Assembly (NCBI RefSeq): GCF_007752535.1
Contig: NZ_CP036426.1
Coordinates: forward strand, 8,370,001-8,434,000
DNA: 64,000 nt
Direction of reading: 5' to 3'
Source: Tautonia plasticadhaerens
Lineage (GTDB): Bacteria; Planctomycetota; Planctomycetia; Isosphaerales; Isosphaeraceae
Position 1 is the first letter of the stretch; every line of letters starts with the position of its first letter. The notes under the pieces were generated by a model, which saw only the letters and a list, made by a program, of their open reading frames with translations, did no database searches and was not told where the DNA came from. Below, piece after piece: positions 9,019 to 17,747 of this stretch. The translations under genes were made by a program, and so were the position numbers.

Positions 9019-11535
9019 TCAGGGCAGTCCGGCCCGCTTGCGGACGATCCACTCGGCCGCCATCAGGCCGAAGAAGGCGAGCAGGCCGGCGGGCGTGTCC
9101 CAGAGCGGCACCTCGGCGGTGCGGGTCTCCTCCACGGCCCGGGGGGCGATGAGGGCGGGCAGCAGCCCGGCCTCGAAGTCCCGGACCACCCGGCCCCCGG
9201 TGATCGAGGCCAGCCGGTCCAGGGCGTCGCGGTCGGCGGCCAGCTCGACCAGCTCGTCCGTCTCCTCCGGGGAGACCTCGAAGCTCGCCTCGGGGGCCGA
9301 GAGCCCTGCCTCCTCCAGCACACCGGCCAGCTCGGGCACGTCGAGCACCGCCACGTACCGCCCCGAGGGCAAGTGGGGGGCCGACGCCTCGAAGGTCCTC
9401 GGCCGGTCGGGGGAGGCCCGCAGCGGCACCAGCGCGACCGGCTCCCGGCCGTCCCGATCCGGGGTCCCGTCTCCCCCCTCCTCGAAGATCCGGGCGGCGG
9501 CGATCAGCTCGGGAGAGACCCCCGGCGCCTCCTCCGAGAACTCGGCCCGGAGCGAGACCGGCACGCCCTCCGGCAGCTCCGGGCGATCCGGCCCGAACCG
9601 GACGAGCCGATTGCCCCCGGCCGTCGGCCCCTCGGCCGCCCAACGGACCACCTGGCCCCAGAAACGGTGGTGGTAGGCGTCCCCCACCCTCAGCCGCCAC
9701 CGCCAGGTGCCGTCGGTCCCCACCCAGAGCACCTTCCCCAGCCCGAACGGCTGCGCCGCGACCACTACGCCCGAGGCGCCCCCATCCTCCCCCGATCCCT
9801 CGTCGACCACCACCAAGGCCGAGGCCCCCGGCTTGGCCCTCCCCGCCAGGGCCCATCCCAGCGGCGCGAGCCCCTCCCAGGCCGCCCGGCTCCGCCCCGG
9901 GTCGGCGGCGAACTGGAGCATCGGCCAGTCCCCCGGGCTCTCCCCGGCCGAGTCCCCCGGCACCACCGCCACCCCGGGCGGGATCGCGGCCCGACTCGGG
10001 TCGACCGCCGACCGATCGACCGCCACCGCCCTCGGGTCGAGCACCGGCAGCATCGCCCTCGCCGACTCGACCCCCGACCACCCCCCCGGCCATCCCCTCG
10101 GCCCGGCGGCGATGACCAGCGTCCCCCCCCGCTCGGAGACGAACGCGTCGAGCCGATCCCACAGATCCGGGGGGGCCAGACCGGGGGGAACATCTCCGAG
10201 GATGATCACGTCGTACGCATTGATCGGGTCCGGTCCGTCCGACCTCGAGCCCTCTCCCGAGTCCCCCGGCAAGGTGCTCGCATACGTCGGCTCCGACCCC
10301 TCCGACGGCGGCGGCGGGGCGAGCAGCACGGCATCCAGGTCGACCCTCCGGTCCCGCTCCAGCGCGTTCCTCAGGTAGCGGAACTCCCACCGGGCCTCGC
10401 CGTCGACCAGCAAGACCCGCGCCGGCTCGTCCCCCACCCGGACGATCGCCGACCTCCGGTCGTTCTCCGGCCTCCCGTCCGATCCCCCCGGCGGCTCGAC
10501 CCCGGCGACCAGCTCCACCGCCCCCGCCCGGTCCATCGGCACCCGGAAGGCGGCGACGGCCCGGACCCCGTCCGGCCCGGCCCGGACCACCTCGCGGAGG
10601 GTGTCCGAACCCGGCACCTCCAGCGTCACGGGGATCTCGGCCCCGGGGTCATACCCGTCGGCCTTCACCTCCACGAGCACCGCCGCCGTGTCCCCGGCGA
10701 AGGCCGACGCCGGCGCCCGGATCGCCGACACCGCCGCGTCCCTCGGCGGCACCGTCGAGCCGACCAGCACCGGGAAGACCGGCACGCCCCGCCTCGCCAG
10801 CTCGCCCGCCCGGGAGTCCTCGCCCCCTCCCGGGGCGTTGCGCCGGCCGTCGGTCAGCAGCACCACGCCCAGCACCGGAGCCGCCCCCTCCGAACCGATC
10901 GCCCGATCCAGCACCGGCCCCCAGTCGGTCGCCAGCCCGTCCCCGGGCGCCTCTCCCCGGTCCAGCGCCCCGGCCAGGTCCGAGACGCTCCCCGACGAGG
11001 CCGCCCGGGCGAAGCCGATCGCCTCCAGCTCGTGCTCCCGGGCCAGCTCTGCAAGCGCCGGGCCCCGGAGGATCCGGGCCGAGATCCCCGCCCTCCGGGC
11101 CGGCTCCCCCCCATGCCCGTCCCCCTCCGGCGCGAGCCCCTCGGCCGTCCGGAGTCGCTCTTGCTCCTCCCCCGGCCGGCGGTCGTCGACCGTCTCCATG
11201 CTGCCCGACAGGTCGACCCCCACGACCACCCGGCCGACCACCTGCTCGGCCCAGGACCGGCGGGCGACCGGCTCCAGCATCGCCACCACCAGCGCCGCCG
11301 CCGCCGCCAGCCGCAACGCCAGCAGCACCCGGCCGACCGACCTAGGGACCAGCCCCCGCTCGTACCGGGACAGCGCCAGCAGCAGCCCCGCCGCAGCCGC
11401 CCCCGCGACCAGCCAGAACCACCCCTCCTCGCCGACGGCCAGCACCAGCCGCCTCCCGCCCCCCAGGTCCAGCGCCACGCCTCCCCTCCCCCACCGCCCG
11501 CCGATCGATCCCCTCCCGTCCCGGCCGATCATCAT
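9019..11535 (-). CDS. vWA/glutamine-amidotransferase-like membrane protein
   Basis: An 838-residue membrane-anchored protein. Two helices near residues 33-55 and 65-88 precede a von Willebrand A domain with a MIDAS start (VVVGVDLSGSMETVDD), in which the later LLTDG segment is also present. A beta-rich CARDB-like part follows, then a ThuA/glutamine-amidotransferase-like region (VLLVDGEARWEFRYLRNALE; DVIILGDVPPG). The protein ends in a single helix and a basic tail (LLAFFGLMAAEWIVRKRAGLP). Such proteins usually sit in MoxR-BatA clusters. A second vWA gene lies at 50378-52630, about 39 kb away. Function in planctomycetes is unknown; a cell-envelope role is likely. Confidence 0.8.
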   Translation of the reverse strand: MMIGRDGRGSIGGRWGRGGVALDLGGGRRLVLAVGEEGWFWLVAGAAAAGLLLALSRYERGLVPRSVGRVLLALRLAAAAALVVAMLEPVARRSWAEQVVGRVVVGVDLSGSMETVDDRRPGEEQERLRTAEGLAPEGDGHGGEPARRAGISARILRGPALAELAREHELEAIGFARAASSGSVSDLAGALDRGEAPGDGLATDWGPVLDRAIGSEGAAPVLGVVLLTDGRRNAPGGGEDSRAGELARRGVPVFPVLVGSTVPPRDAAVSAIRAPASAFAGDTAAVLVEVKADGYDPGAEIPVTLEVPGSDTLREVVRAGPDGVRAVAAFRVPMDRAGAVELVAGVEPPGGSDGRPENDRRSAIVRVGDEPARVLLVDGEARWEFRYLRNALERDRRVDLDAVLLAPPPPSEGSEPTYASTLPGDSGEGSRSDGPDPINAYDVIILGDVPPGLAPPDLWDRLDAFVSERGGTLVIAAGPRGWPGGWSGVESARAMLPVLDPRAVAVDRSAVDPSRAAIPPGVAVVPGDSAGESPGDWPMLQFAADPGRSRAAWEGLAPLGWALAGRAKPGASALVVVDEGSGEDGGASGVVVAAQPFGLGKVLWVGTDGTWRWRLRVGDAYHHRFWGQVVRWAAEGPTAGGNRLVRFGPDRPELPEGVPVSLRAEFSEEAPGVSPELIAAARIFEEGGDGTPDRDGREPVALVPLRASPDRPRTFEASAPHLPSGRYVAVLDVPELAGVLEEAGLSAPEASFEVSPEETDELVELAADRDALDRLASITGGRVVRDFEAGLLPALIAPRAVEETRTAEVPLWDTPAGLLAFFGLMAAEWIVRKRAGLP

Positions 11536-11640
11536 ACCGGTTCGGGCCGCCCCGGTGCGTGGCCGCCCCGTCCCCTCCGGCCCCGGCCCCCCGCCGTCCC
11601 CCCTCGTTCATCCGCGATCCAGCATCCGCCATCAACACGA

Positions 11641-11696
11641 CCGCCGCCGGGACCGGCGGGCCCCCGGTCTCGGAGGCCCGCCGGTCCCGGCGGCGG
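11641..11696 (-). terminator. 22-bp perfect hairpin after the His/Gly-rich gene
   Basis: The arms at 11641-11662 and 11675-11696 are perfectly complementary over 22 bp, with a 12-base loop. The hairpin is about 47 bp past the stop of the 11744-12211 gene and upstream of the next minus-strand gene. It has no T-run. Its length and position favour a terminator that insulates the two genes. Confidence 0.6.
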
Positions 11697-11743
11697 TCGG
11701 CCGGGCCCGCTCCGGCCCGGCTCAGATCTTCCCAGGCTGCCGG

Positions 11744-12211
11744 TCACCGGGGGAATCGATTCGGCCGGTTGATCCCGATCGTGTTCCCGAACGGGTTCGA
11801 GAACCCCTGGTTGATGTGACCGACCTTGCCCCGCTGCGGGCCGAACGCCCCGAAGCCCGGCGTGTACCCGAACCCGGGGGTATAGCCGAACCCGGGGGTA
11901 TAGCCGAACCCCGGCTGATACCCGAACCCGGGGGTGACGATGACGACCGGGCCGCCGAAGCAGCCGCACGAGACGCTCCGGTGTCGTTGGCAGAACCGCT
12001 TCCCGTGCCCGTGCCCGTGCCCCGGCCCGTGGCCGTGCCCGTGCCCCGGCCTCGGGAACGGCAGGATCGAGACGTCGCCCGTCCGGTGGCCCCGGGCCGC
12101 CGGGCCGTCGCCGAGCATCGGGGCCGCATCGGCCGCGCCGACCCCGCCGAGTGCCACGACCGCGAGCAGGGCCGCAGGAACAATCTTATTCGTGAGCGTA
12201 TTCTTCATCAT
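11744..12211 (-). CDS. Secreted His/Gly-rich, PGFGY-repeat protein
   Basis: A 155-residue protein of unknown function. The start at 12211 (ATGATG) is set by an ideal AGGAGGT site 8 bases upstream; a start at the second ATG would shorten it by one residue. A signal peptide is clear (residues 1-30, LTNKIVPAALLAVVALGG, ending ADA). A GHGHGHGPGHGHGHG segment follows, then a Cys cluster (CQRHRSVSCGCFGG), then about four PGFGYT hexapeptide repeats. The C-terminus (NQGFSNPFGNTIGINRPNRF) is not repetitive. The His and Cys content suggests metal binding, by inference. It shares style but not sequence with the 288-830 gene. Confidence 0.75.
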   Translation of the reverse strand: MMKNTLTNKIVPAALLAVVALGGVGAADAAPMLGDGPAARGHRTGDVSILPFPRPGHGHGHGPGHGHGHGKRFCQRHRSVSCGCFGGPVVIVTPGFGYQPGFGYTPGFGYTPGFGYTPGFGAFGPQRGKVGHINQGFSNPFGNTIGINRPNRFPR

Positions 12212-12408
12212 TGGAGTCACCTCCTGGTTCGTCTTCCCACCGCGGGGCCTCGCCCGACCGGGCGGCGGCCCTCCGTTCCGGCGCCTCAACGATCGGCGCC
12301 TCGCACACCAGGAGAGACGCGATCCCGGCCGGGGAGCCGACAGGAAACGCAACCTGAGGAAACAATCTCCATTCGCTCATCAAACCCGTCCGACGCCCGG
12401 CGGGCGGC

Positions 12409-13458
12409 TCATCCCTCGCCCCCTCCCCCGCCGTCACAGCCCCCATCGGGGCCGTCGCCGCCCCCGTCGCCGTCTCCGTCACCCTCGTCGTCGGGGTGGT
12501 AGTCGTACTCCGGGGAGCCGGTGTCGTCCGGGTCGGGCAGCTCGAGCGCCGAGGGGCCGAGGCGGGTGCGGAGGGCCTCGGCCAGATCGATGAACTCCTG
12601 CACGTTCAGGGCCTCGGCCCTCACGTCCCCGGTCAGGTCGATCGACTCCAGCAGCGCATCGACCTGCGGCTTGCCGCTCCAGTGATGCCTCCAGAGGCTG
12701 TAGAGAACGACCCTCAGGTTCTTGCGCCGGAGCGTGAACACGCGACGGACCACGTCGTGGAACCAGGGCAGGTCCGGGATCGCCGCCCGCTTCCCGGCGT
12801 TCGGCGTGATCTTGATGATGGCCGACTCCACCTTCGGCCTCGGCCAGAAGACCTTGGGCGAGAGGATGCGGACGAGTTCCGCGTCGGCCAGCGCCTGCAC
12901 CGTCACCGACAGGGCCCCGTACGCCTCCGAGTGCGGCTCGGCGAGCATCCGATCGGCCAGCTCGCGCTGGATGGTGACGACAATCAGGCCCGGGCACAGC
13001 TCCGGGTGCACCAGCAGGTTGCCGATGATGGGGGTGGCGACGTTGTAGGGCAGGTTCGCCACCAGCTTCAGCCTCCGGTCGGGCGCCACCGCCAGCCCGG
13101 CCCGCAGGTTGTCCAGCACCTCCGGGTTGATCTCGTGCTTGCGCGCCAGCGCGTCCATCTGGAGGACCCGGACATTCGGCAGGCCCGAGGTCGCCTCCCT
13201 CGTCAGCCTCGCCATCGCCGGGTCGATCTCGACCGTCACCACCGCCGACGCCTTCTCGGCCATCAGGGTCGTCAACGCCCCGGCCCCCGGCCCCACCTCC
13301 AGGATCACGTCCTCCGGTCCGATCTCGGCCGACCGGGCGATCAGGTCGTGCGTGTTCAGGTCGATCAGGAAATTCTGGCCGTACCGCCGGTTCGGCCGGA
13401 TGCCCCGGTGGTCGAACAGGTGGCGAAGGTAGGTCAACGTCTGGCGGGGGGTGGTCAT
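12409..13458 (-). CDS. rsmA: 16S rRNA (adenine1518/1519-N6)-dimethyltransferase
   Basis: A 349-residue KsgA/RsmA homologue. It methylates two adjacent adenines near the 3' end of 16S rRNA during small-subunit maturation. Evidence: the N-terminal RYGQNFL motif, SAM-binding EVGPGAGALT near residues 54-63, the acidic VEIDP after motif I, and the catalytic NLPYNVATP motif near 132-140. The C-terminal all-helical domain includes VFTLRRKNLR. The last 35 or so residues are an unusual Asp/Gly-rich tail (DDEGDGDGDGGGDG...), beyond the usual 270-300-residue length. The left end of the GxxExxY cassette begins 7 bp upstream of the start codon, so its leader is cassette DNA. Confidence 0.95.
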   Translation of the reverse strand: MTTPRQTLTYLRHLFDHRGIRPNRRYGQNFLIDLNTHDLIARSAEIGPEDVILEVGPGAGALTTLMAEKASAVVTVEIDPAMARLTREATSGLPNVRVLQMDALARKHEINPEVLDNLRAGLAVAPDRRLKLVANLPYNVATPIIGNLLVHPELCPGLIVVTIQRELADRMLAEPHSEAYGALSVTVQALADAELVRILSPKVFWPRPKVESAIIKITPNAGKRAAIPDLPWFHDVVRRVFTLRRKNLRVVLYSLWRHHWSGKPQVDALLESIDLTGDVRAEALNVQEFIDLAEALRTRLGPSALELPDPDDTGSPEYDYHPDDEGDGDGDGGGDGPDGGCDGGGGGEG

Positions 13459-13464
13459 GGGAAC

Positions 13465-13941
13465 GGGATCTCACGCAGAGGCGCAGGGGCGCGGAGAAGG
13501 GGGAGAGGAGAAGAGATGGTTAATCGAGGTTGTTCGCAACGCGATGGAGACCCTCCTTGATCAGGTGGACATTGAAATTGATCGAGTGGCCGAGCCGGAG
13601 TCCGGTCAGTCTCAGATGCGTGAGAACTTGCTTCCTGTGGCCCAGAGACAGATCCTCGGTCGATTTCAACTCGGCGGGCACCAACCGATCGACGATCAGT
13701 TCCCCCCGGAACCCCAGCTCCAGCTTCACCCCGCCGGAGACCACGGGATCACCTTCTGCGTCTCCACCTCCAGCCCCCGAGCCCTCAGCTCATACGCCAT
13801 CGTCGCCTCAGACACCGACTCCATCAACCCCAGCCCCGGCGCCGTATGGATCCGATACGCCGCATCCATAACCTCCCCCGACACCACATCCTCCCTCATC
13901 TCTCTCCTCTCTCTCTTCTCTGCGCCTCTGCGTGAGATCCC
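13465..13941. mobile_element. GxxExxY cassette bounded by 21-bp inverted repeats
   Basis: The 21 bases at 13465-13485 (starting GGGATCTCACGCAG) recur exactly as the reverse complement at 13921-13941. Inside them, both ends run into similar purine-rich stretches (GGAGAGGAGAAGAG versus GAGAGAGGAGAGAG), so the imperfect match extends to about 45-50 bp. The only gene inside is the GxxExxY gene. The unit fits precisely between rsmA (7 bp away) and ribE (6 bp away), as an inserted block would. No transposase is encoded, so movement would need help in trans. Confidence 0.55.
13520..13899 (-). pseudogene. GxxExxY protein gene, frameshifted
   Basis: Two overlapping frames together give a complete GxxExxY-family protein (PDDEXK-like fold in family descriptions; function unknown). 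The first frame covers residues 1-50 (MREDVVSGEVMDAAYRIHTA ... GLEVETQKVI). The second resumes as SGGVKLELGFRGELIVD ... AELKSTEDL ... LTHLRLTGLRLGHSINFNV. The break is at the CCC run at 13745-13747; one extra C restores TQKVIPVVSGGVKLE. The start at 13899 has GAGGAGAG just upstream, supplied by the flanking inverted repeat. The family's Gly-Leu-Glu-Ser region appears as GLGLMESVSEA. It may be a sequencing error rather than a dead gene. Confidence 0.75.
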
Positions 13942-13946
13942 CTCCC

Positions 13947-14543
13947 CTATCCCCCTCCCACCAGCTTCTGCACATGCTTCGCCAGCATATCCGCCTCGAT
14001 GTTCACCCGGTCCCCCGCCCGCCGGGTCCCCAGCGTGGTGACCGCCAGCGTATGCGGGATCAGCATGATCGAGAACCAGTCCCCCCCCACGTCCACCAGC
14101 GTCAGGCTCACCCCGTCGACGGCGATCGAGCCCTTCTCGACCATCAGCGGCGTCCACCTCGGGTCGATTCGGAAGCGGAGGAAGTCCCACTCCCCCTCGG
14201 GACGACGCTCGACCAGCTCGGCCGTCGCGTCCACGTGCCCCTGGACGAAGTGCCCCCCCAGGCGGTCCCCCACCCGGAGCGACCGCTCCAGGTTCACCGC
14301 GTCCCCGGCCTCCAGGCTCCCCAAATTCGTCCGCAGCAGCGTCTCCGGCCCGGCCTGGACCTCGAACGCCTCGCCGTCGAGGGCGACCACCGTCAGGCAG
14401 CAGCCGTTCACGGCCACGCTCTCCCCCATCGCCATCGGCTCCCCCGGGTCGAGCCCCGGCCATCGGAGCGCGAATCGGCGCCCGACCTCCTCCTCGACCA
14501 CGCGATCGACCCGCCCAAGGACTTCAACCAATCCCGTGAACAT
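13947..14543 (-). CDS. ribE: Riboflavin synthase, alpha subunit
   Basis: A 198-residue riboflavin synthase (the usual length is about 200-215). It dismutates two 6,7-dimethyl-8-ribityllumazine molecules to riboflavin and a pyrimidinedione. The two lumazine-binding repeats are visible: MFTGLVEVLGRV...ESVAVNGCCLTVV and GGHFVQGHVDATAEL...GSIAVDGVSLTLVDV. The N-terminal MFTGLVE is diagnostic and fixes the start. No other riboflavin gene is nearby. The stop is 6 bp from the end of the GxxExxY cassette. Confidence 0.95.
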   Translation of the reverse strand: MFTGLVEVLGRVDRVVEEEVGRRFALRWPGLDPGEPMAMGESVAVNGCCLTVVALDGEAFEVQAGPETLLRTNLGSLEAGDAVNLERSLRVGDRLGGHFVQGHVDATAELVERRPEGEWDFLRFRIDPRWTPLMVEKGSIAVDGVSLTLVDVGGDWFSIMLIPHTLAVTTLGTRRAGDRVNIEADMLAKHVQKLVGGG

Positions 14544-14563
14544 GGCCTCGACCTCTCATCCGA

Positions 14564-16066
14564 TCATGGTAACGGCATCGGCCCGACCGAGGCGCCGATC
14601 GCCTCCGGATCCAGCGGGAAGGTCGACTCAGGGCCGACCTCCAGCACCGCCCGGAGCAGCGCCCGGCGGTCGTCCGCGATCGGCCGGCCGATCGCCGCCT
14701 CCAGCGCCGGCCGCAACGCCCCGGCCTCGGCCGAATCGGGGGCGAGCCGGAGCAGCAGCTCGCAGGCGATCGGCGCCCGCCCCGGATCGTCGGCCTCCTC
14801 CTCGCCGGCCCTCCGCAGGCCATCCAGCACCGGGCCGAGCGCCGCCGGGGAGACGAAGCCGTGGGCCAACAGCACGCCGCCGATCTCCACGCGTTGCTCC
14901 CCGTCCTCCAGCTCGCGCAGGGCCTCGACGAGCATCGACCGCAGCTCCTCGGCGGCCGGGGAATCCGGGCCGATCGACAGCAGGCACCAGGCGATTGTAA
15001 GGTCGTCCCCCCGCTCGACCTCGGCCCGGGCCGCCCCGAGGAGCCTCGGCGCCATCGGCTTCGCCTCCACCGGGCGGCTACGGAGCATCCGGCTGACGGC
15101 GGCCCGGACCCTCGGGTCCGGGTCGTCGGCCACCGCGGCGACCTCCCCGAGGACGGCCCCGGCGACCGGGCTCGAACGGTCGATCTCCGAGAGGACGTGG
15201 AGGATCGCCCGCCGGTCACCCGGCGGGTTGGTCGCGAGCAAGTCGGCGAAGAAACGCGCCTGCTCGTCGCTGGTCCTCCAGCGGCCGGCCGATCCCACGA
15301 CCATCCCGCCCCTCCCGCCTGCCGGCGGGATGACATGCCACCCCGGTTCGCCCAGGGCCAGGATCGCCCCCAACCGGGTCGCGTCGTCCTCGCCCGAGGC
15401 CGCCAGTTCGAGGCATCGTCCCATCGCGCCGGGGTCGTCCTTCAGCAGTTGGTAGGCGAGTCCCAGCGCCCCCATCCACGGCCACCCATCGTCTTGCTCG
15501 ACGACCGCGTAATGCGTGCTCCCGACGACGGTCAGCGCCTCCGGCAGGAGGTCCCCGGCGAGCAGGGACGGCGCCCCGATCGCGGTCGCGGTCGCCTGGA
15601 GCAGCGACAGGGCATGGCCGGCCTCCTGCGAGACGACCTCCTCGGGATCGTCGAGCATCCCGAACATCGCGACGGCCGAGGAGCGGACGGCCTCGGCGGA
15701 GAGGCCGTCGGAGTCGGCCAGCAACTGCCCGCCGATCGAGCCGATCGCCGAGGCCGCCTCGGCCCGGACGTTGACGTTGGGGTCGTCGAGCATCGCCTCC
15801 AGCGCCTCCAAGGCCCGGCGAGCCTGCCGGCCCCGCGCCGGCCGCACCGCGGCGATGGCCGCCCGCCTGGCCATGACGGTCGACCCCTCCTCGCCCATCG
15901 TGCGAATCCCCCGGGCGATCGCGGCCCGGGCCGGATCCCGCTCGACCAGCCAGAACTGGCCGAGGCCGAGCCCCAGCCCCGCCACCGCGATCAGCCCCAG
16001 CAAGGCCCGGAGGCTCCATCGAAGCCGAAGGCGACGGGCCCGCGTCGTGTCGGTCGGATCGGACAT
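14564..16066 (-). CDS. HEAT-repeat protein with one N-terminal membrane helix
   Basis: A 500-residue protein. The start at 16066 follows GAGGAGCCC, and a single helix follows a basic N-terminus (RLRWSLRALLGLIAVAGLGLGLGQFWLVE), so it is membrane-anchored. The rest is alpha-helical HEAT/PBS-lyase-type repeats (ALEAMLDDPNVNVRAEAASAIGSIG; VADDPDPRVRAAVSRML). It is a tandem paralogue of the next gene (16195-17454), sharing the helix layout and the GRQARRAL element. A scaffold or binding role is likely; no catalytic motif is seen. ribE begins just downstream on the same strand, 20 bp from this stop. Confidence 0.75.
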   Translation of the reverse strand: MSDPTDTTRARRLRLRWSLRALLGLIAVAGLGLGLGQFWLVERDPARAAIARGIRTMGEEGSTVMARRAAIAAVRPARGRQARRALEALEAMLDDPNVNVRAEAASAIGSIGGQLLADSDGLSAEAVRSSAVAMFGMLDDPEEVVSQEAGHALSLLQATATAIGAPSLLAGDLLPEALTVVGSTHYAVVEQDDGWPWMGALGLAYQLLKDDPGAMGRCLELAASGEDDATRLGAILALGEPGWHVIPPAGGRGGMVVGSAGRWRTSDEQARFFADLLATNPPGDRRAILHVLSEIDRSSPVAGAVLGEVAAVADDPDPRVRAAVSRMLRSRPVEAKPMAPRLLGAARAEVERGDDLTIAWCLLSIGPDSPAAEELRSMLVEALRELEDGEQRVEIGGVLLAHGFVSPAALGPVLDGLRRAGEEEADDPGRAPIACELLLRLAPDSAEAGALRPALEAAIGRPIADDRRALLRAVLEVGPESTFPLDPEAIGASVGPMPLP

Positions 16067-16194
16067 GTTTGGGCTCCTCGATCGGGATCTCGGCGATCGG
16101 CCCGTCCGATCGATCCGGCGGGCGAGGACTCGGGCCAGGTCGAATCGGCTCCCGTCGGCCCCGGCCGAGGGGCGCGGGCCGGGCGCCGATCGGT

Positions 16195-17454
16195 TCAGTT
16201 GCCGAGCAGCACCGCGGCCTCCTCGGAGTAGAGCACCGCGGTCTCTTCGGAGTTGAAGTCGATGGCGGAGGCGACCTCGGCCAGCCGCATCCGGAGCCAG
16301 TCCCGGAGCCACGGCTCGTCGGCATCTCGGGCGATCCGGGAGGCCCGGACGAGCATCGGCAGGGCCGGGCGGGCCGCGGGGCCCAGCGCCTCCAGCGCCG
16401 ACAGGTCGGCTTGCCAGTCGCGGGGGTCGCCCTCAAGCCGGGCCTCGAACCCCCGGATGATCTCCGACGCGAACGCGTCGGCGCCCCCCGGCCGATTCGC
16501 GGCCAGGTGGACGACCCGGTACGCCAGCTCCTCCCCCCGGCACGCCCCCATGCCCCGGAGCAGGGCATCGGCCACCTCGTCGGGGTTCCCCCAGGCCGGC
16601 TCGAGGCGATAAGCCGGGGTGCCGACCCAGGTCGAACACCTCCAGACGGCGGCCATGCGGACCTCGGCCTCCTGGTCGTCCAGGGCCCGGAGCAGCCAGG
16701 ACGGCGCGTCGGGCAGCGGGTCGTCCGACGGCGGCCCGGACGGGCGAGGTTGCAGGGCCGCCTCGATCGCCGCCCGACGGACGGCCGGGTCGGGGTCGTC
16801 GAGGGCCCGGAGCAGCCAGGGCGGGCCTTCGCCCCGGATCGGCTCTAGCACGCAGAGCGCGGCCATCGCCGCGAGGCGGGCCTCCGCCCTCGACGGGTCG
16901 AGGGAGCGATCGTGCTCCAGCAATTCGCGGAGGTCCCCCGCGACCTCCTCCGGGGCGACCGGCCCCCCCTCCGGCCCGGATCGATTCAGGAGCATCAGCG
17001 CGTGGATCGCCTCGGCCGAGGCCCCGCCGTCCGGGTCGCCGACCCGGTCGAGCAGGGCCAGGGCCGCCGGCCTGACCGTCTCCGAGCCGGTCGGCCCGGC
17101 GTCGGAGATGACCTGGCTCCCCAGGCGGCCGATCATCCGGGCCGCCGAGGCCCGGATGATCGGGTCGGGGTCCTCCAGGGTCGAGGCCAGCAGCCGGAGC
17201 GCCCGACGGGCCTGGCGCCCCCGGGCCGAGCTCATCCCGTCGATCGCCCCGAGCCGGGCCCGGGCGCCCGACTCCCGGTCGGCAAGCACCCCCATCTGAT
17301 GCGAGAGCGTGGCCCGATCCGAGTTTCGGTTCGCCGCCCAGAACTGGAGCAGTGCCATCGCCAGGCCGAGCCCGGCGACCAGCAGCATCAGGCCCCGGAC
17401 GCTCAGCCGGGGACTCCTCCGGGGGGCCGTCGGGGCCTCGGTCGGATTTGGCAT
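16195..17454 (-). CDS. HEAT-repeat protein with one N-terminal membrane helix (paralogue)
   Basis: A 419-residue paralogue of the gene at 14564-16066. The start ATG at 17454 follows GAGGACCC. The N-terminus has a basic stretch and one helix (LSVRGLMLLVAGLGLAMALLQFWAANRN). HEAT-type repeats follow (LLASTLEDPDPIIRASAARMIGRLG; WLLRALDDPDPAVRRAAIEAAL; WLLRALDDQEAEVRMAAVWR). It ends with two near-identical short elements (EETAVLYSEEAAVLLGN). The DNA just upstream of both paralogues is also alike (CGATCGG..CTCGGCGATCGGC), suggesting duplication of the gene with its leader. Confidence 0.75.
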   Translation of the reverse strand: MPNPTEAPTAPRRSPRLSVRGLMLLVAGLGLAMALLQFWAANRNSDRATLSHQMGVLADRESGARARLGAIDGMSSARGRQARRALRLLASTLEDPDPIIRASAARMIGRLGSQVISDAGPTGSETVRPAALALLDRVGDPDGGASAEAIHALMLLNRSGPEGGPVAPEEVAGDLRELLEHDRSLDPSRAEARLAAMAALCVLEPIRGEGPPWLLRALDDPDPAVRRAAIEAALQPRPSGPPSDDPLPDAPSWLLRALDDQEAEVRMAAVWRCSTWVGTPAYRLEPAWGNPDEVADALLRGMGACRGEELAYRVVHLAANRPGGADAFASEIIRGFEARLEGDPRDWQADLSALEALGPAARPALPMLVRASRIARDADEPWLRDWLRMRLAEVASAIDFNSEETAVLYSEEAAVLLGN

Positions 17455-17747
17455 GGTCTGGGTCCTCGATCGGGTGCTCGGCGATCGGCTCGGCTCGGCC
17501 CGTCCACTGTATCCGGAGGGGTTCGCCGGCGACCACGACGGATCGGGCCCGGATCGATTCATTCGGATCCGCCTTCAACCCTGGCCTGCCGCCCGATCCG
17601 GCCGATACAATGACGGCCCGGGGCCCGGCCATCGCCCGGCCCCTCCCTTCGACTCGACTCGACCGCCCCGGGCCGGGGTCGTGCCGGCCCCCTCGAAGAC
17701 GGATCGAACCGATCGCCATCGCTAGCCCTTTCCGGAGGCCGATCGCC

